DNA from: Pedobacter sp. R20-19
GTDB taxonomy: Bacteria > Bacteroidota > Bacteroidia > Sphingobacteriales > Sphingobacteriaceae
Reading direction: 5' to 3'
Length of the DNA stretch: 64,000 bases
NCBI RefSeq assembly: GCF_000708265.2
Contig: NZ_JCKI01000003.1
Span: 558,001 to 622,000, forward strand
This document shows positions 16,875 to 25,744 of this stretch, piece after piece (position 1 is the first letter of the stretch; the number at the start of each line of letters is the position of its first letter). The translations under genes were made by a program, and so were the position numbers. Under the pieces are notes generated by a model. It was not told the DNA's origin. It did not search any database and saw only the letters and a program-made list of their open reading frames with translations.

Positions 16875-18413
16875 CTATCCTTTTTCAGCTGCTATTCTAT
16901 AATTCGGATCCTGGTAAATATTAATATCAATCACCTCAGATGCATTTTTCAATAGCAAACGACAATCCTGGCTAAGGTGTTTAAGATGAAGTTTTTTACC
17001 TGCCACATGATATCTTTCCGTAAGCTTATTCAGTGCTTCTATTGCAGACATGTCCGTAACCCGGCTATCCTTAAAATCAATGATCACCGTATCTGGGTCT
17101 TCAGCTATATCAAATTTTTCTAAAAAAGCAGTTACAGAGCCAAAAAACAGAGGCCCATATATTTCATAGTGTTTTACGCCATCATGGTCTACATATTTTC
17201 TTGCCCTGATTCTTTTAGCACTCTCCCAGGCAAATACAAGGGCCGAAATGATGACGCCAATCAACACCGCCAGGGCCAGGTTATGCAACCATACGGTAAT
17301 TACAGCGACCAGGATCCCTACGAAGATATCTTGTTTCGGCATCTTATTAATGATTCTGAAACTCACCCATTCAAAAGTCCCTATGGCAACCATGATCATT
17401 ACTCCTGTTAATGCAGCCATAGGGAGTAGTCCAATTATCGGTGCTCCAAATAAGATAATCAGCAAAATTGTAAGTGCTGCAATAATTCCAGATAAACGTG
17501 CCCTTGCCCCTGCAGAAAGATTAACTAATGTTTGGGCAATCATTGGGCAGCCACCCATGCCATAGAAAAATCCATTTAAGATATTGGCAATGCCTTGTGC
17601 GATAGATTCACGGTTACCATTTCCCCTGGTTCCTGTAATTTCATCTACAAGATTGAGGGTAAGGAGTCCTTCTGTAAGCCCAACCCCTGCCATTATAGCG
17701 GCATAGGGTAAAATAATCTGAAAAGTTTCCAATGTAAATGGTATTTGAGGGATGTGAAAAGGTGGAAAACCTCCGCTAACCGAAGCGATATCACTAACTG
17801 TCTTCGTATGGATTCCGAATCCTAAGACCACCAGGAATACCACAATGATAGCCACAAGTGATGGTGGAACGGCTTTAGTTACTTTAGGAAAGAAGACTAC
17901 TATGGCTATTGTTAATGCAACAAGCCCCCCCATAATCAATAAAGGCTGGCCAGTTAACCAAGTTTCCTTTCCATTAATAACCGTCTTAAATTGTTCAAGT
18001 TGGGCCATAAAAATAATCACAGCAAGACCATTTACGAAACCATACATCACGGGTTGAGGTACCAGGCGAATAAATTTCCCCAGCTTAAATACACCAACCA
18101 AAATTTGCACCACTCCAGCCAATGCTACCGCAGCAAAAACATATTCAATACCATGAGCCTTCATTAAAGCAATGAGTACCACCACCACGGCACCAGCACC
18201 TCCGGAAATTAAACCCGGGCGGCCACCTAAAACCGCAGTAACCAGGCCCATAATAAAAGCAGCATATAATCCAACTAATGGGGGGAAACCAGCCAAAATA
18301 GCAAAGGAAAGTGATTCAGGCATCATGGTCATAGCCACGGTAATACCAGCCAAAACTTCTGTTTTGTAGTTGACTTTTTGAGAAAAATCAAAAAAACGTG
18401 TACGTAAAAACAT
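16875..18413 (-). CDS. SulP-family anion transporter with STAS domain
   Basis: The 512-aa inner-membrane protein has the SulP core: PESLSFAILAGFPPLVGLYAAF near residue 32, GGRPGLISGGAGA, about 12 hydrophobic segments to about residue 390, and a C-terminal STAS domain (about 400-505) with VIIDFKDSRVTDMSAIEALN. SulP proteins carry sulfate, bicarbonate or other anions, often with sodium or protons; which anion is not clear. No carbonic anhydrase or sulfur-assimilation gene is adjacent. Codirectional nhaA lies 272 bp upstream. Confidence 0.95.
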   Translation of the reverse strand: MFLRTRFFDFSQKVNYKTEVLAGITVAMTMMPESLSFAILAGFPPLVGLYAAFIMGLVTAVLGGRPGLISGGAGAVVVVLIALMKAHGIEYVFAAVALAGVVQILVGVFKLGKFIRLVPQPVMYGFVNGLAVIIFMAQLEQFKTVINGKETWLTGQPLLIMGGLVALTIAIVVFFPKVTKAVPPSLVAIIVVFLVVLGFGIHTKTVSDIASVSGGFPPFHIPQIPFTLETFQIILPYAAIMAGVGLTEGLLTLNLVDEITGTRGNGNRESIAQGIANILNGFFYGMGGCPMIAQTLVNLSAGARARLSGIIAALTILLIILFGAPIIGLLPMAALTGVMIMVAIGTFEWVSFRIINKMPKQDIFVGILVAVITVWLHNLALAVLIGVIISALVFAWESAKRIRARKYVDHDGVKHYEIYGPLFFGSVTAFLEKFDIAEDPDTVIIDFKDSRVTDMSAIEALNKLTERYHVAGKKLHLKHLSQDCRLLLKNASEVIDINIYQDPNYRIAAEKG

Positions 18414-18685
18414 ACCAGGAAAATTTAAAGTAAAAAAATTTGAATAAGGAAAATATCCTTAACAATGGAATTAGCTAAGGGAGAATATTATACTGAAAGA
18501 ATTCAGGGCTTTGTCACAGGGTTATATAAAACTTGTTGAACTTTTCTCATTTCGATTGCTGCAAATATACAATTATTTACAAATCCTCCATAACTTATTT
18601 ACGCCTTTATAGCAACAGAAGCACTACTTTAATGTGTATAGATCAACACAAAAATAAGAAAGGAAGCAATAGTGAAGGGCGACTT

Positions 18686-20029
18686 TTAGCCATTATCTTC
18701 TCTTAGTTGATGAAGCTTATTACTGCTTTTACTAATCTGCTTTAAAACAATTGTACCCAATATACCTGAAAGTACCGAGGCAATGAGAATACCATATTTA
18801 GCCTGATCAATAAAAACGGGATTTTTAAAGGCCAATCCACTGATAAAAAGCGACATGGTAAATCCAATACCTGCTAATAAAGCTACGCCAGCCAGGTGTC
18901 TCCAGCTCGCTCCTTCTGGTAATTTAGACAAACGAAATTTTACCATTACCCAGCAAAAAAACAGAATACCAGTAAACTTACCAATAACCAAACCAGCTGC
19001 CACACCAATAGAAACTGGATTTGCAATAGAACTGAAAAAATCGGCGCTGATTACAATGCCTGCATTAGCCAATGCAAAAAGTGGCATTATACCAAAAGCA
19101 ACCCATGGGTGCAGTGCATGTTCAATGGTTTGGAGCGGTGTTTCAGCAGCCATACTTAATGTTTTTACCTTTTGGATGGTCTTGTTTTGTTCTGGGGTAA
19201 TCAGGCTCCCTCTTTCAGGTATGTCAACCTCAAAATCATAAGAAAGCTTGCGCAAATTACTGGAATAAATCTGTTCATCTATTTTGGTAACCGCTGGAAT
19301 GGTAAAAGCAACTAAAACTCCAGCGATGGTGGCATGAATGCCTGACAGCAGAAAACCAATCCACACGCAAATCCCCAGTATGAGATAAAATAAAGTGCTT
19401 CTAACTCCTATCCTGTTTCCTATCATTAATAATATTAATAAACCTGCTCCGATGGCCAAAGGCATGAAGTTAATCTGGTCAGTATAAAAAAAAGCAATCA
19501 CCAGTACTGCACCTAAATCATCAGCTACAGCTAATGCAGAAAGGAAAACTTTTACCGATACAGGAATGTGTTTACTGGCCATAGAGAGCAAGGCAAGTGC
19601 AAACGCAATGTCTGTAGCCATTGGGATACCCCAGCCATGTGATGCATCAGTTCCGCTGTTGATGAAAAAATAAATAGCTGCCGGAACCAGCATTCCGCCC
19701 AAAGCCGCAGTCATTGGTAGTGAGGCCTTTTGAAGAGAGGAGAGTTCTCCTTCCATAAATTCTCGCTTGAGTTCGAGACCGATTACAAAGAAAAATATGG
19801 CCATTAAGCCATCATTGATCCACGTGTGGAGCGGATGACTAAGCATAAACTCATCAAAACCCACAGAAAAATTGATATGCCATAAGTGTTCATAAAACTC
19901 GTGGAATGGCGAATTTGCCCAGGCAATAGCAATGATCACACTTACAAGAAGAATTATTCCGCTGGTATATTCCAGATGAATAAAGCGACTTACAGGTGCC
20001 ATTATTTTTTCTATAGTTGTTTTCTCCAT
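18686..20029 (-). CDS. nhaA: Na+/H+ antiporter NhaA
   Basis: The 447-aa inner-membrane antiporter exchanges sodium for protons in pH and salt homeostasis. It has the NhaA sequence SPFHEFYEHLW near the N-terminus, FFFVIGLELKREF, and the ion-binding aspartate pair Asp170-Asp171 in ALAVADDLGAVLVIAFFYT. Length is slightly greater than E. coli NhaA (388) because of a hydrophilic loop around residues 255-290 and a charged C-terminal tail. It is codirectional with the arsenic operon, 102 bp after acr3, so it may be partly co-transcribed; no terminator is evident between them. Confidence 0.96.
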   Translation of the reverse strand: MEKTTIEKIMAPVSRFIHLEYTSGIILLVSVIIAIAWANSPFHEFYEHLWHINFSVGFDEFMLSHPLHTWINDGLMAIFFFVIGLELKREFMEGELSSLQKASLPMTAALGGMLVPAAIYFFINSGTDASHGWGIPMATDIAFALALLSMASKHIPVSVKVFLSALAVADDLGAVLVIAFFYTDQINFMPLAIGAGLLILLMIGNRIGVRSTLFYLILGICVWIGFLLSGIHATIAGVLVAFTIPAVTKIDEQIYSSNLRKLSYDFEVDIPERGSLITPEQNKTIQKVKTLSMAAETPLQTIEHALHPWVAFGIMPLFALANAGIVISADFFSSIANPVSIGVAAGLVIGKFTGILFFCWVMVKFRLSKLPEGASWRHLAGVALLAGIGFTMSLFISGLAFKNPVFIDQAKYGILIASVLSGILGTIVLKQISKSSNKLHQLREDNG

Positions 20030-20131
20030 CTTATCTCCAAAATTTCAAATATACAACTTAAAAAAACCAGCCTGTCTTTTTCTTCATGTAAATATGGTTT
20101 TGAGCAGAAAAAACTGTAAAAATCAGGTGGC

Positions 20132-21199
20132 TCAATTTAAGCCAAAGTATTTCTTCCTAAAATAAAAAGCAAGATTTACCAATGCAATTAAGGCCGGAAC
20201 TTCTACCAATGGGCCGACCACTCCTGCAAAAGCCTGACCAGAATTTATTCCAAATACACCAATGGCTACCGCAATGGCGAGTTCAAAGTTGTTACCCGTT
20301 GCGGTGAAGGCAATAGCGCTGCTTTTTGAATAATCGGCGCCAAAATAACGGCCAGCAAAGAAACTCACCACAAACATGATCGAGAAATAAATAATCAGTG
20401 GTATGGCAACTCGGACTACATCCATCGGAATCTGAACAATAAGTTCTCCTTTCAAACTAAACATCACTAAAATGGTAAACAAAAGTGCTATTAATGTAAT
20501 TGGAGAGATTAGGGGGATGAACTTCTTATTGAACCACTCCTCTCCTTTTAAATTAATTAAAATCATTTGACTAATCAATCCCATTGCGAAAGGAATGCCC
20601 AGGTAGATACCGACACTCTCCGCAATCTGGCCAATAGAAATGTTAACTTCAAGCCCCTGATATCCAAACACCGGCGGAAGAACCGTAATGAATACATAGG
20701 CAAATACACTGTATAATAATACCTGGAAAATACTGTTCAAGGCAATTAAACCAGCCGCATATTCACGGTTTCCTTCAGCAAGTTCATTCCACACCACCAC
20801 CATGGCAATACAGCGGGCAAGTCCAATCAGGATAAGACCAACCATGTATTCAGGATAATCATGTAAAAAAGTAATGGCAAGAAAGAACATTAAAAGCGGG
20901 CCAATAATCCAGTTCAACACCAAAGAAGTAGTTAAAACTTTAGTATCCTTAAAAACCTGGCCAAGATTCTTGTACTTTACTTTAGCCAAAGGCGGGTACA
21001 TCATTAAAATTAATCCTATGGCAAGTGGTATATTGGTAGTGCCACTTGAAAATGAATTGATCAATACTGCAGATAATGGGAATAAGGATCCTACCCCAAC
21101 GCCTATAGCCATGGCCAGGAAAATCCAAAGGGTTAAATACCAGTCTAGAAAACTTAATTTTTTTCTTTCCAAAGCAGGGGCGCAACTATTAGCAGACAT
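20132..21199 (-). CDS. acr3: Arsenite efflux transporter Acr3
   Basis: The 355-aa protein with ten hydrophobic segments is an Acr3 (BASS-superfamily) arsenite exporter. The family's essential cysteine is Cys130 in [26 protein letters not shown] and [20 protein letters not shown] are also typical, and the latter includes the conserved glutamate. It is the last gene of arsR-DUF6428-arsC-acr3, with short gaps (49 bp to arsC). The N-terminal [10 protein letters not shown] extension is normal for bacterial Acr3. Expression should respond to arsenite or antimonite through ArsR. Confidence 0.96.
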   Translation of the reverse strand: MSANSCAPALERKKLSFLDWYLTLWIFLAMAIGVGVGSLFPLSAVLINSFSSGTTNIPLAIGLILMMYPPLAKVKYKNLGQVFKDTKVLTTSLVLNWIIGPLLMFFLAITFLHDYPEYMVGLILIGLARCIAMVVVWNELAEGNREYAAGLIALNSIFQVLLYSVFAYVFITVLPPVFGYQGLEVNISIGQIAESVGIYLGIPFAMGLISQMILINLKGEEWFNKKFIPLISPITLIALLFTILVMFSLKGELIVQIPMDVVRVAIPLIIYFSIMFVVSFFAGRYFGADYSKSSAIAFTATGNNFELAIAVAIGVFGINSGQAFAGVVGPLVEVPALIALVNLAFYFRKKYFGLN

Positions 21200-21248
21200 G
21201 TAAATTTGTTTTTATCAATTAGTGATTATCTTGCGAATAGAAAAAGTT

Positions 21249-21668
21249 TCAGTATTTAAGATACTGCTGTGTAAAAGCCTGAGTATAATCCTTGATGATA
21301 TTTCTTACACGTTCAAATTCTGCATCAATTTCTGATTCCGTTCCAGTAGCTTTAGCAGGATCAGGAAAATTCTGATGCAGTTTTAATGCTTTACTGGGGA
21401 AATAAGGGCAACTTTCCCTTGCATGATCACATACCGTGATGATGTAATCAAATTCAATATCCACGTATTCATTGATGTGATTGGAAGTATGTCCGGAAAT
21501 ATCAATACCCTCTGCCTTCATGGTTTGGATTGCCCTGGGATTTACCCCATGGGTTTCAATTCCAGCACTATAAATATCAGCAACATCACCTGCGAAATTT
21601 CTTAAATAGCCTTCAGCAATCTGGCTTCTACAACTGTTGCCTGTACAGAGCACTAAAACTTTTTTCAT
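21249..21668 (-). CDS. arsC: Arsenate reductase ArsC (thioredoxin-coupled type)
   Basis: The 139-aa low-molecular-weight phosphatase-fold enzyme reduces arsenate to arsenite for export by Acr3. The P-loop is C-T-G-N-S-C-R (Cys8 to Arg14). The redox relay cysteines are Cys80 and Cys87 in TVCDHARESCPYFP, which matches the thioredoxin-dependent S. aureus type rather than the glutaredoxin type. It lies 76 bp downstream of the DUF6428-like gene in the ars operon. Confidence 0.97.
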   Translation of the reverse strand: MKKVLVLCTGNSCRSQIAEGYLRNFAGDVADIYSAGIETHGVNPRAIQTMKAEGIDISGHTSNHINEYVDIEFDYIITVCDHARESCPYFPSKALKLHQNFPDPAKATGTESEIDAEFERVRNIIKDYTQAFTQQYLKY

Positions 21669-21744
21669 TGATTTTAATTAGGTCAGTTCGTCCAATGGTT
21701 AACTTATTAGAGAACTTATTTAGATTTAATTTTTATGGGAAGCT

Positions 21745-22215
21745 TTAACAGCAACCACCGCCTGGCGTGCATGAATTTGCGGGACCGGCAAGATTAACCA
21801 ATCCAACCTTTTTCGCAGGTTCGGGTATACCACATTTATCCATCGCCAAACAAGCTGTCTTTTTAGCAATTAAAATAAAATTGGTGCCATCAAAAGCCAG
21901 ATCATATTTACCAATAGTTTCTGCCTGGTATTCCACCTCAATGTCTGAATCTTCCATTCCCAATACTTTTTCTGATAAACCTATAATGTCCAGTAATTTT
22001 TTAGGTTTTAACCTGTGCTCAAAATCATCTGCATCCCATAATTGGAAGTTGGCTACTTTTTCATGGCGAACAGTCCCTCCGCAGTCGATAAAATTTTTAG
22101 TGATCACCCCTACTTCCGTAACATGAAAATGTTCTGGCACCATTTCTCCATTTTCCAACTGAAAATGAACACCTTCTACCTGACTAAGAATATCTTTTAT
22201 TTCTGATAATTTCAT
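21745..22215 (-). CDS. DUF6428-like ars-operon protein with Cys-rich tail
   Basis: The 156-aa protein resembles a conserved Bacteroidota protein commonly found next to arsR and arsC, which I associate with DUF6428 from memory. It is soluble, has HFHVTEVGVITKNFIDCGG near the N-terminus, and ends NSCTPGGGCC (Cys149, Cys155, Cys156), with further cysteines in TACLAMDKCG. The terminal cysteines suggest metalloid or metal binding. It lies between arsR and arsC with gaps of 63 and 76 bp. Its biochemical role in arsenic handling is unknown to me. Confidence 0.8.
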   Translation of the reverse strand: MKLSEIKDILSQVEGVHFQLENGEMVPEHFHVTEVGVITKNFIDCGGTVRHEKVANFQLWDADDFEHRLKPKKLLDIIGLSEKVLGMEDSDIEVEYQAETIGKYDLAFDGTNFILIAKKTACLAMDKCGIPEPAKKVGLVNLAGPANSCTPGGGCC

Positions 22216-22236
22216 AATGTGTGTATTTGTCTTTTA

Positions 22237-22248
22237 TAATATTGCAAT
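22237..22248. promoter_or_regulatory. Second ArsR-like site inside the operon
   Basis: TAATATTGCAAT lies in the gap between arsR and the DUF6428-like gene. It nearly repeats the minus-strand motif TAATATTGCGAT upstream of arsR, and its ATTGCAAT core is self-complementary. It may be a second operator. Confidence 0.4.
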
Positions 22249-22278
22249 TTAACGATTGATTTGATTTAAAAAAAAAGC

Positions 22279-22608
22279 TTAGCAACAAGTTACTTCGCCC
22301 TTATAAGATTCAAAAAAGACACCCAACTGATCTTTCAACAACTTCCACGTTACCGGATTGATACAATAACAGATGCTTACCCCTTCAACAGTACCCTGAA
22401 TAATTCCAGCCAGTTTCAGTTCTTTCAAATGTTGTGATATAGTGGGTTGAGCAAGTCCCAATTCCTCTACTAAATCTCCACATATACAGGTATTGGATGC
22501 CAAAATTCTTTGTAAAATTGCGATACGTGCGGGGTGAGCCATCGCTTTGAGCAAGGTTGACAATCTGTTTTGCTCTTCGGTAAATATTTCAGATTTGGTA
22601 AGTCCCAT
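22279..22608 (-). CDS. arsR: ArsR-family arsenic-responsive repressor
   Basis: The 109-aa winged-helix protein has the ArsR helix-turn-helix GLAQPTISQHLKELKLAGII and, just before it, Cys41-x-Cys43 in TCICGDL, the classical As(III)-binding position (ELCVCDL type). Another cysteine (YC) and a terminal Cys108-Cys109 pair could complete or extend the site. It is the first gene of the ars operon, so autoregulation is expected. An imperfect palindrome lies 8 bp upstream of its start. Confidence 0.96.
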   Translation of the reverse strand: MGLTKSEIFTEEQNRLSTLLKAMAHPARIAILQRILASNTCICGDLVEELGLAQPTISQHLKELKLAGIIQGTVEGVSICYCINPVTWKLLKDQLGVFFESYKGEVTCC

Positions 22609-22615
22609 AGTTTAT

Positions 22616-22631
22616 ATCGCAATATTACAAT
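22616..22631. promoter_or_regulatory. ArsR operator candidate upstream of arsR
   Basis: ATCGCAAT/ATTACAAT is an imperfect 16-bp palindrome with half-site ATYGYAAT, right before arsR. The sequence TAATATTGC is shared with the intra-operon site at 22237. Confidence 0.5.
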
Positions 22632-22675
22632 TAATATAATATATACCAAAATAATTGTTCACTATTAAAAGAAAT

Positions 22676-23680
22676 TTATGCTTTAATCATCTTGATAACT
22701 ACTTTTCCCTTGGCGCGTCCACTCTCTACATAACTCAAAGCCTCATTAGTTTGTGCAAAGCTAAATACCTTATCTATCACAGGTTTGAGCAGCCCTTTTT
22801 CAATCAATTTGGAAATTTCATTTAATTGATTTCCGTTAGCCTTCATAAAAAGAAATGAATAGTCAATGCCTAATTTCTTTGCTTTCCGGCGAATACCAGC
22901 ACTTAGCAGAGATAAGATTATCCTCACAAACCAAGGGGCTCCAATAGATTTAGCAAAATCAGGTGTTGGCGGACCTGAAATAGAGATGACCTTTCCTCCA
23001 GGTCTTAAGATCTTTAGTGATTTTTCAAGTGTCTTATGATCCTGGCTATTCAACACCACATCATAATCTTTAAGGATGGTCTCAAAATCCTGCTTTTTGT
23101 AATCAATTAGCACATCTGCTCCTAGGTTTTTCAAAATACCAAAGCTTTTTTCACTTGCAGTTGTCGCAACAGTTGCACCAAGGTGTTTAGCCAATTGTAT
23201 CGCAACGGTACCTACACCTCCGGAGCCTGCCTGGATAAACACTTTTTGTCCCTTTTTAAGCTTTGCCTTTTCTACCAGAGCCTGCCAGGCAGTTAGTGCA
23301 ACCAAAGGAATAGATGCAGCCTCTTCCATAGAAAGGTTCTTTGGTTTAAAGGCTACGTCATTTTCATTAATTGCAATAAATGCTGCAAAAGTTCCAATTT
23401 TGAAATCCGATGGACGTGAATAAACTTTATCACCTACTTTTAAATGCTTTACATTTTGTCCAATCTGGGTTATAATACCCGTTACGTCGTGCCCTAAAAT
23501 CAGCGGCAACTTGTAGGGCAGGATTAATTTAAATGCTCCAGATTTTATTTTTGAATCCAAAAGATTTACGCTTGCTGCATGAACCTTTATTAAAACCTCG
23601 TTATCGCCAACTTCTGGCATGGGTACATCCACAAGCTGAAGATCGCCTTTGGTATAATGATTAATGATAAATGCTTTCAT
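22676..23680 (-). CDS. Zeta-crystallin-like NAD(P)-dependent quinone/enone oxidoreductase
   Basis: The 334-aa medium-chain reductase lacks the zinc-ligand cysteines of true alcohol dehydrogenases. It has VHAASVNLLDSKIKSG, LGHDVTGIITQIG and the NADPH motif QAGSGGVGTVAIQLAKHLGA near residue 150, typical of quinone oxidoreductases and reticulon-4-interacting-like enzymes. It should reduce quinones or alpha,beta-unsaturated carbonyls. It is the last gene of a three-gene operon with two SDRs, one base after the SDR stop. The divergent HxlR gene and operator at 25235-25284 suggest electrophile-responsive control. Confidence 0.93.
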   Translation of the reverse strand: MKAFIINHYTKGDLQLVDVPMPEVGDNEVLIKVHAASVNLLDSKIKSGAFKLILPYKLPLILGHDVTGIITQIGQNVKHLKVGDKVYSRPSDFKIGTFAAFIAINENDVAFKPKNLSMEEAASIPLVALTAWQALVEKAKLKKGQKVFIQAGSGGVGTVAIQLAKHLGATVATTASEKSFGILKNLGADVLIDYKKQDFETILKDYDVVLNSQDHKTLEKSLKILRPGGKVISISGPPTPDFAKSIGAPWFVRIILSLLSAGIRRKAKKLGIDYSFLFMKANGNQLNEISKLIEKGLLKPVIDKVFSFAQTNEALSYVESGRAKGKVVIKMIKA

Positions 23681-23681
23681 T

Positions 23682-24449
23682 TTATTGTTTTAAGAGGTGA
23701 TGATTTTTTTTTGGATTGATGATATTAAATGCGGTTTTGGGTAAAAATCTGTTCACCAGATTGAACAATTTTGCATCGCCTACGCGGATGGTGTAATGGT
23801 TTTTTGATAAACCATTGATCAGTCCTTTCACCATTTCCTCAGCAGATATTTTTTTGTCCTTTCTCTCCCCAGTCATTTCCGTTGCAACCAGTGGAGGGAT
23901 CAATTCAAAGATTTTCACTTTACTGCCAATGATCTTTAAATGTTCGCGAAGTGATACGGTGTAAAAAGCAAGTGCTGTTTTAGATGAAGAATAAGTAGCC
24001 TCAATTAAGGAGGGTGCCTGACTCAGAATTGATGTTGTGTTAATAATTGCAGCTTCTGATCTGGACTTAAGCATATCAAGAAAAAGATTATTTAATCTTA
24101 ACACTCCCAGATAATTAACGCCCATTTCATATGCAGCACCTTCAATATGTTTTTCATGGGCAATACCGAGATTTGATGGCGGAACGAGAACCGCAGCATT
24201 ATTGTACAAGATATCAATACCACCCAATTCATTCACTTTATGATAGAGTGATTTAGCATCTGCTTCATTCCCCGCATCACTTTGTATGGCGATTATAGCT
24301 GGATATAATTGTTTAGCAGCATCAAGCTTTGACTGATTTCTTCCCGTGATAATTACTTTCGCTCCAAGAGCTACAAACTGTCTGGTAGCTTCCAGCCCTA
24401 TGCCCGATGCCCCACCTGTAATCAGGATCGTTTTCCCCTTTAAGTTCAT
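23682..24449 (-). CDS. DltE-type short-chain dehydrogenase
   Basis: The 255-aa classical SDR has the cofactor motif TGGASGIGLEATRQF, YNNAAVL, a Ser in TTSILSQAP and the catalytic YSSSKTA (Tyr-x3-Lys). The segment PPLVATEMTGERKDKKIS and the C-terminal region recalling VRVGDAKLFNLVNRF are like the DltE-named SDR group. The substrate is unknown. It lies between the quinone reductase-like gene (1 bp) and a homologous SDR (29 bp), so all three are co-transcribed from the promoter near 25254. The two SDRs probably arose by duplication. Confidence 0.93.
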   Translation of the reverse strand: MNLKGKTILITGGASGIGLEATRQFVALGAKVIITGRNQSKLDAAKQLYPAIIAIQSDAGNEADAKSLYHKVNELGGIDILYNNAAVLVPPSNLGIAHEKHIEGAAYEMGVNYLGVLRLNNLFLDMLKSRSEAAIINTTSILSQAPSLIEATYSSSKTALAFYTVSLREHLKIIGSKVKIFELIPPLVATEMTGERKDKKISAEEMVKGLINGLSKNHYTIRVGDAKLFNLVNRFLPKTAFNIINPKKNHHLLKQ

Positions 24450-24478
24450 GTTTTCTAATTTTTATATCTCAGGAAGAA

Positions 24479-25207
24479 TTAATGATTCATCCCCTCTATC
24501 AATGGATTGATCAAAGCGTGTATTTTTTTACTGTCCCCTACCGGAACTTCAAATTGATTTTTTTCCATCGCTGCAAACAACTCATCCGCTACCTCAGATG
24601 GAGGAATACCATTGGCACCACCAATCTCTGCAGAAAATTCAGTGTTAACCAAAGGAGGATAAAGCTCATACACGTTAAGTTGCGCAGTTTCGGAAAATGT
24701 ATCTCTAAGGCCTTGTGTATAATTGTGCAATGCAGCCTTACTTGCAGAATAAGTAGGCAAGTATTTATTCGACCTAAAAACAGTTATGGAAGAAACATTC
24801 ATAATTGCTGCATCATCCTGTTGCAAAAGTAATGGTAAAGTTAGGGCCGTAAAATCTACAGTACTGATGTAGTTGGTATTAATTTCCTGATAGGCCTTTT
24901 CAGCAGCATGATTGTTTTGGTCACTCAAATCATTCATAAAGGCAGCACCAGCGTTATTTATAACGATGTTTAAATCAGGATGATTGTTTTTTAATTCTGC
25001 TGCAATGCGGTTCCGGTCTGCCTGTATAGACAAATCTCCCTGTATCGCCACTGCATTATTTAATTCTCTCAAAGCACTTAGAAGACGTTCCTCACTTCTA
25101 CCATTGATGATGATCTTATTACCTGCTTCATTAAATTTTTTAGCGATGGCTAAGCCAATTCCAGCACTTCCGCCGCTAATAAATATGGTATTTCCTGTTG
25201 TTTTCAT
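24479..25207 (-). CDS. DltE-type short-chain dehydrogenase, first gene of operon
   Basis: This 242-aa SDR is related to its neighbour. It has SGGSAGIGLAIAKKF, INNAGAAF, VSSITVF and catalytic YSASKAA, then PPLVNTEFSAEIGG and a C-terminal FEVPVGDSKKIHALINPL that matches the neighbour's VRVGDAKLFNLVNRF. It is the promoter-proximal gene. The leader is short, and the palindromic operator lies 28-77 bp upstream of its ATG. Its substrate is not known. Confidence 0.93.
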   Translation of the reverse strand: MKTTGNTIFISGGSAGIGLAIAKKFNEAGNKIIINGRSEERLLSALRELNNAVAIQGDLSIQADRNRIAAELKNNHPDLNIVINNAGAAFMNDLSDQNNHAAEKAYQEINTNYISTVDFTALTLPLLLQQDDAAIMNVSSITVFRSNKYLPTYSASKAALHNYTQGLRDTFSETAQLNVYELYPPLVNTEFSAEIGGANGIPPSEVADELFAAMEKNQFEVPVGDSKKIHALINPLIEGMNH

Positions 25208-25234
25208 GATATTGATAATTTAATTATGTAAATT

Positions 25235-25253
25235 TACTTGCATTTTGCAAGTA
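25235..25253. promoter_or_regulatory. HxlR operator 1 (perfect palindrome)
   Basis: TACTTGCA-TTT-TGCAAGTA is a perfect 8-bp inverted repeat with a 3-bp spacer. It starts directly downstream of the minus-strand -7 box (25254-25261), covering the predicted start site of the SDR operon. Confidence 0.75.
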
Positions 25254-25282
25254 CAAATATATAAACAACTTTCAATTTGCAA
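25254..25282 (-). promoter_or_regulatory. Promoter of the SDR/quinone reductase operon
   Basis: On the minus strand TATATTTG (25254-25261) fits TAnnTTTG. A TTG (25280-25282) lies 18 bp upstream as the -33 element. The -33 TTG is part of operator 2, and operator 1 abuts the -7 box. Confidence 0.65.
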
Positions 25283-25284
25283 GT
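25268..25284. promoter_or_regulatory. HxlR operator 2 (one mismatch)
   Basis: ACTTTCA-ATT-TGCAAGT repeats operator 1 with one mismatch and the same spacer. The two centres are 32 bp apart, about three helical turns, so two dimers could bind the same DNA face. Confidence 0.65.
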
Positions 25285-25302
25285 GATTTTATTAAATATT
25301 TT

Positions 25303-25713
25303 ATGATAGAGATAAAAAAGAGGTCTGAATGCCCCATCAGTTGCTCACTGGATATCTGGGGAGACAAATGGTCATTGCTGATCATTAGAGATTTAATGCA
25401 TGCTAAACAATGCACCTATGGTGATTTCCTAAAATCTGAAGAAAAAATTGCGACAAATATCCTGGCAGCCAGGTTACAGATGTTGGAAACCAATGGAGTA
25501 ATTACCAAACAAGATCATCCCGAAAGCAAGGCAAAAGTATTATACAAGCTTACTCAAAAAGGTATAGACCTGCTTCCAATCATGGTAGAGATAAATTTAT
25601 GGGCAGATAAATATTTCACCCTACCTTCAGAAAGAAAAGAAATGATTGATGAAGTAAAAAAAGATAAGGAAGCATTTATTAAGGAGAAAATTAAGGAGTT
25701 AAGTCTTTCTTAA
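25303..25713 (+). CDS. HxlR-family winged-helix regulator
   Basis: The 136-aa HxlR/DUF24 regulator has Cys10 and Cys14 in SECPISCSLDIWGDKWSLLIIRDL, a winged helix with IATNILAARLQMLETNGVI, and a lysine-rich C-terminus. The N-terminal cysteine pair is a likely redox or electrophile sensor. It is divergent from the SDR/quinone reductase operon, with two palindromes in the 95-bp gap; one lies 19-35 bp upstream of this ATG, so autoregulation is likely. It is a clear paralogue of the HxlR gene at 13692, but the operator sequences differ. Confidence 0.94.
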   Translation: MIEIKKRSECPISCSLDIWGDKWSLLIIRDLMHAKQCTYGDFLKSEEKIATNILAARLQMLETNGVITKQDHPESKAKVLYKLTQKGIDLLPIMVEINLWADKYFTLPSERKEMIDEVKKDKEAFIKEKIKELSLS

Positions 25714-25744
25714 TTTTAATGTTTAAAAATTAACCATTATGATG

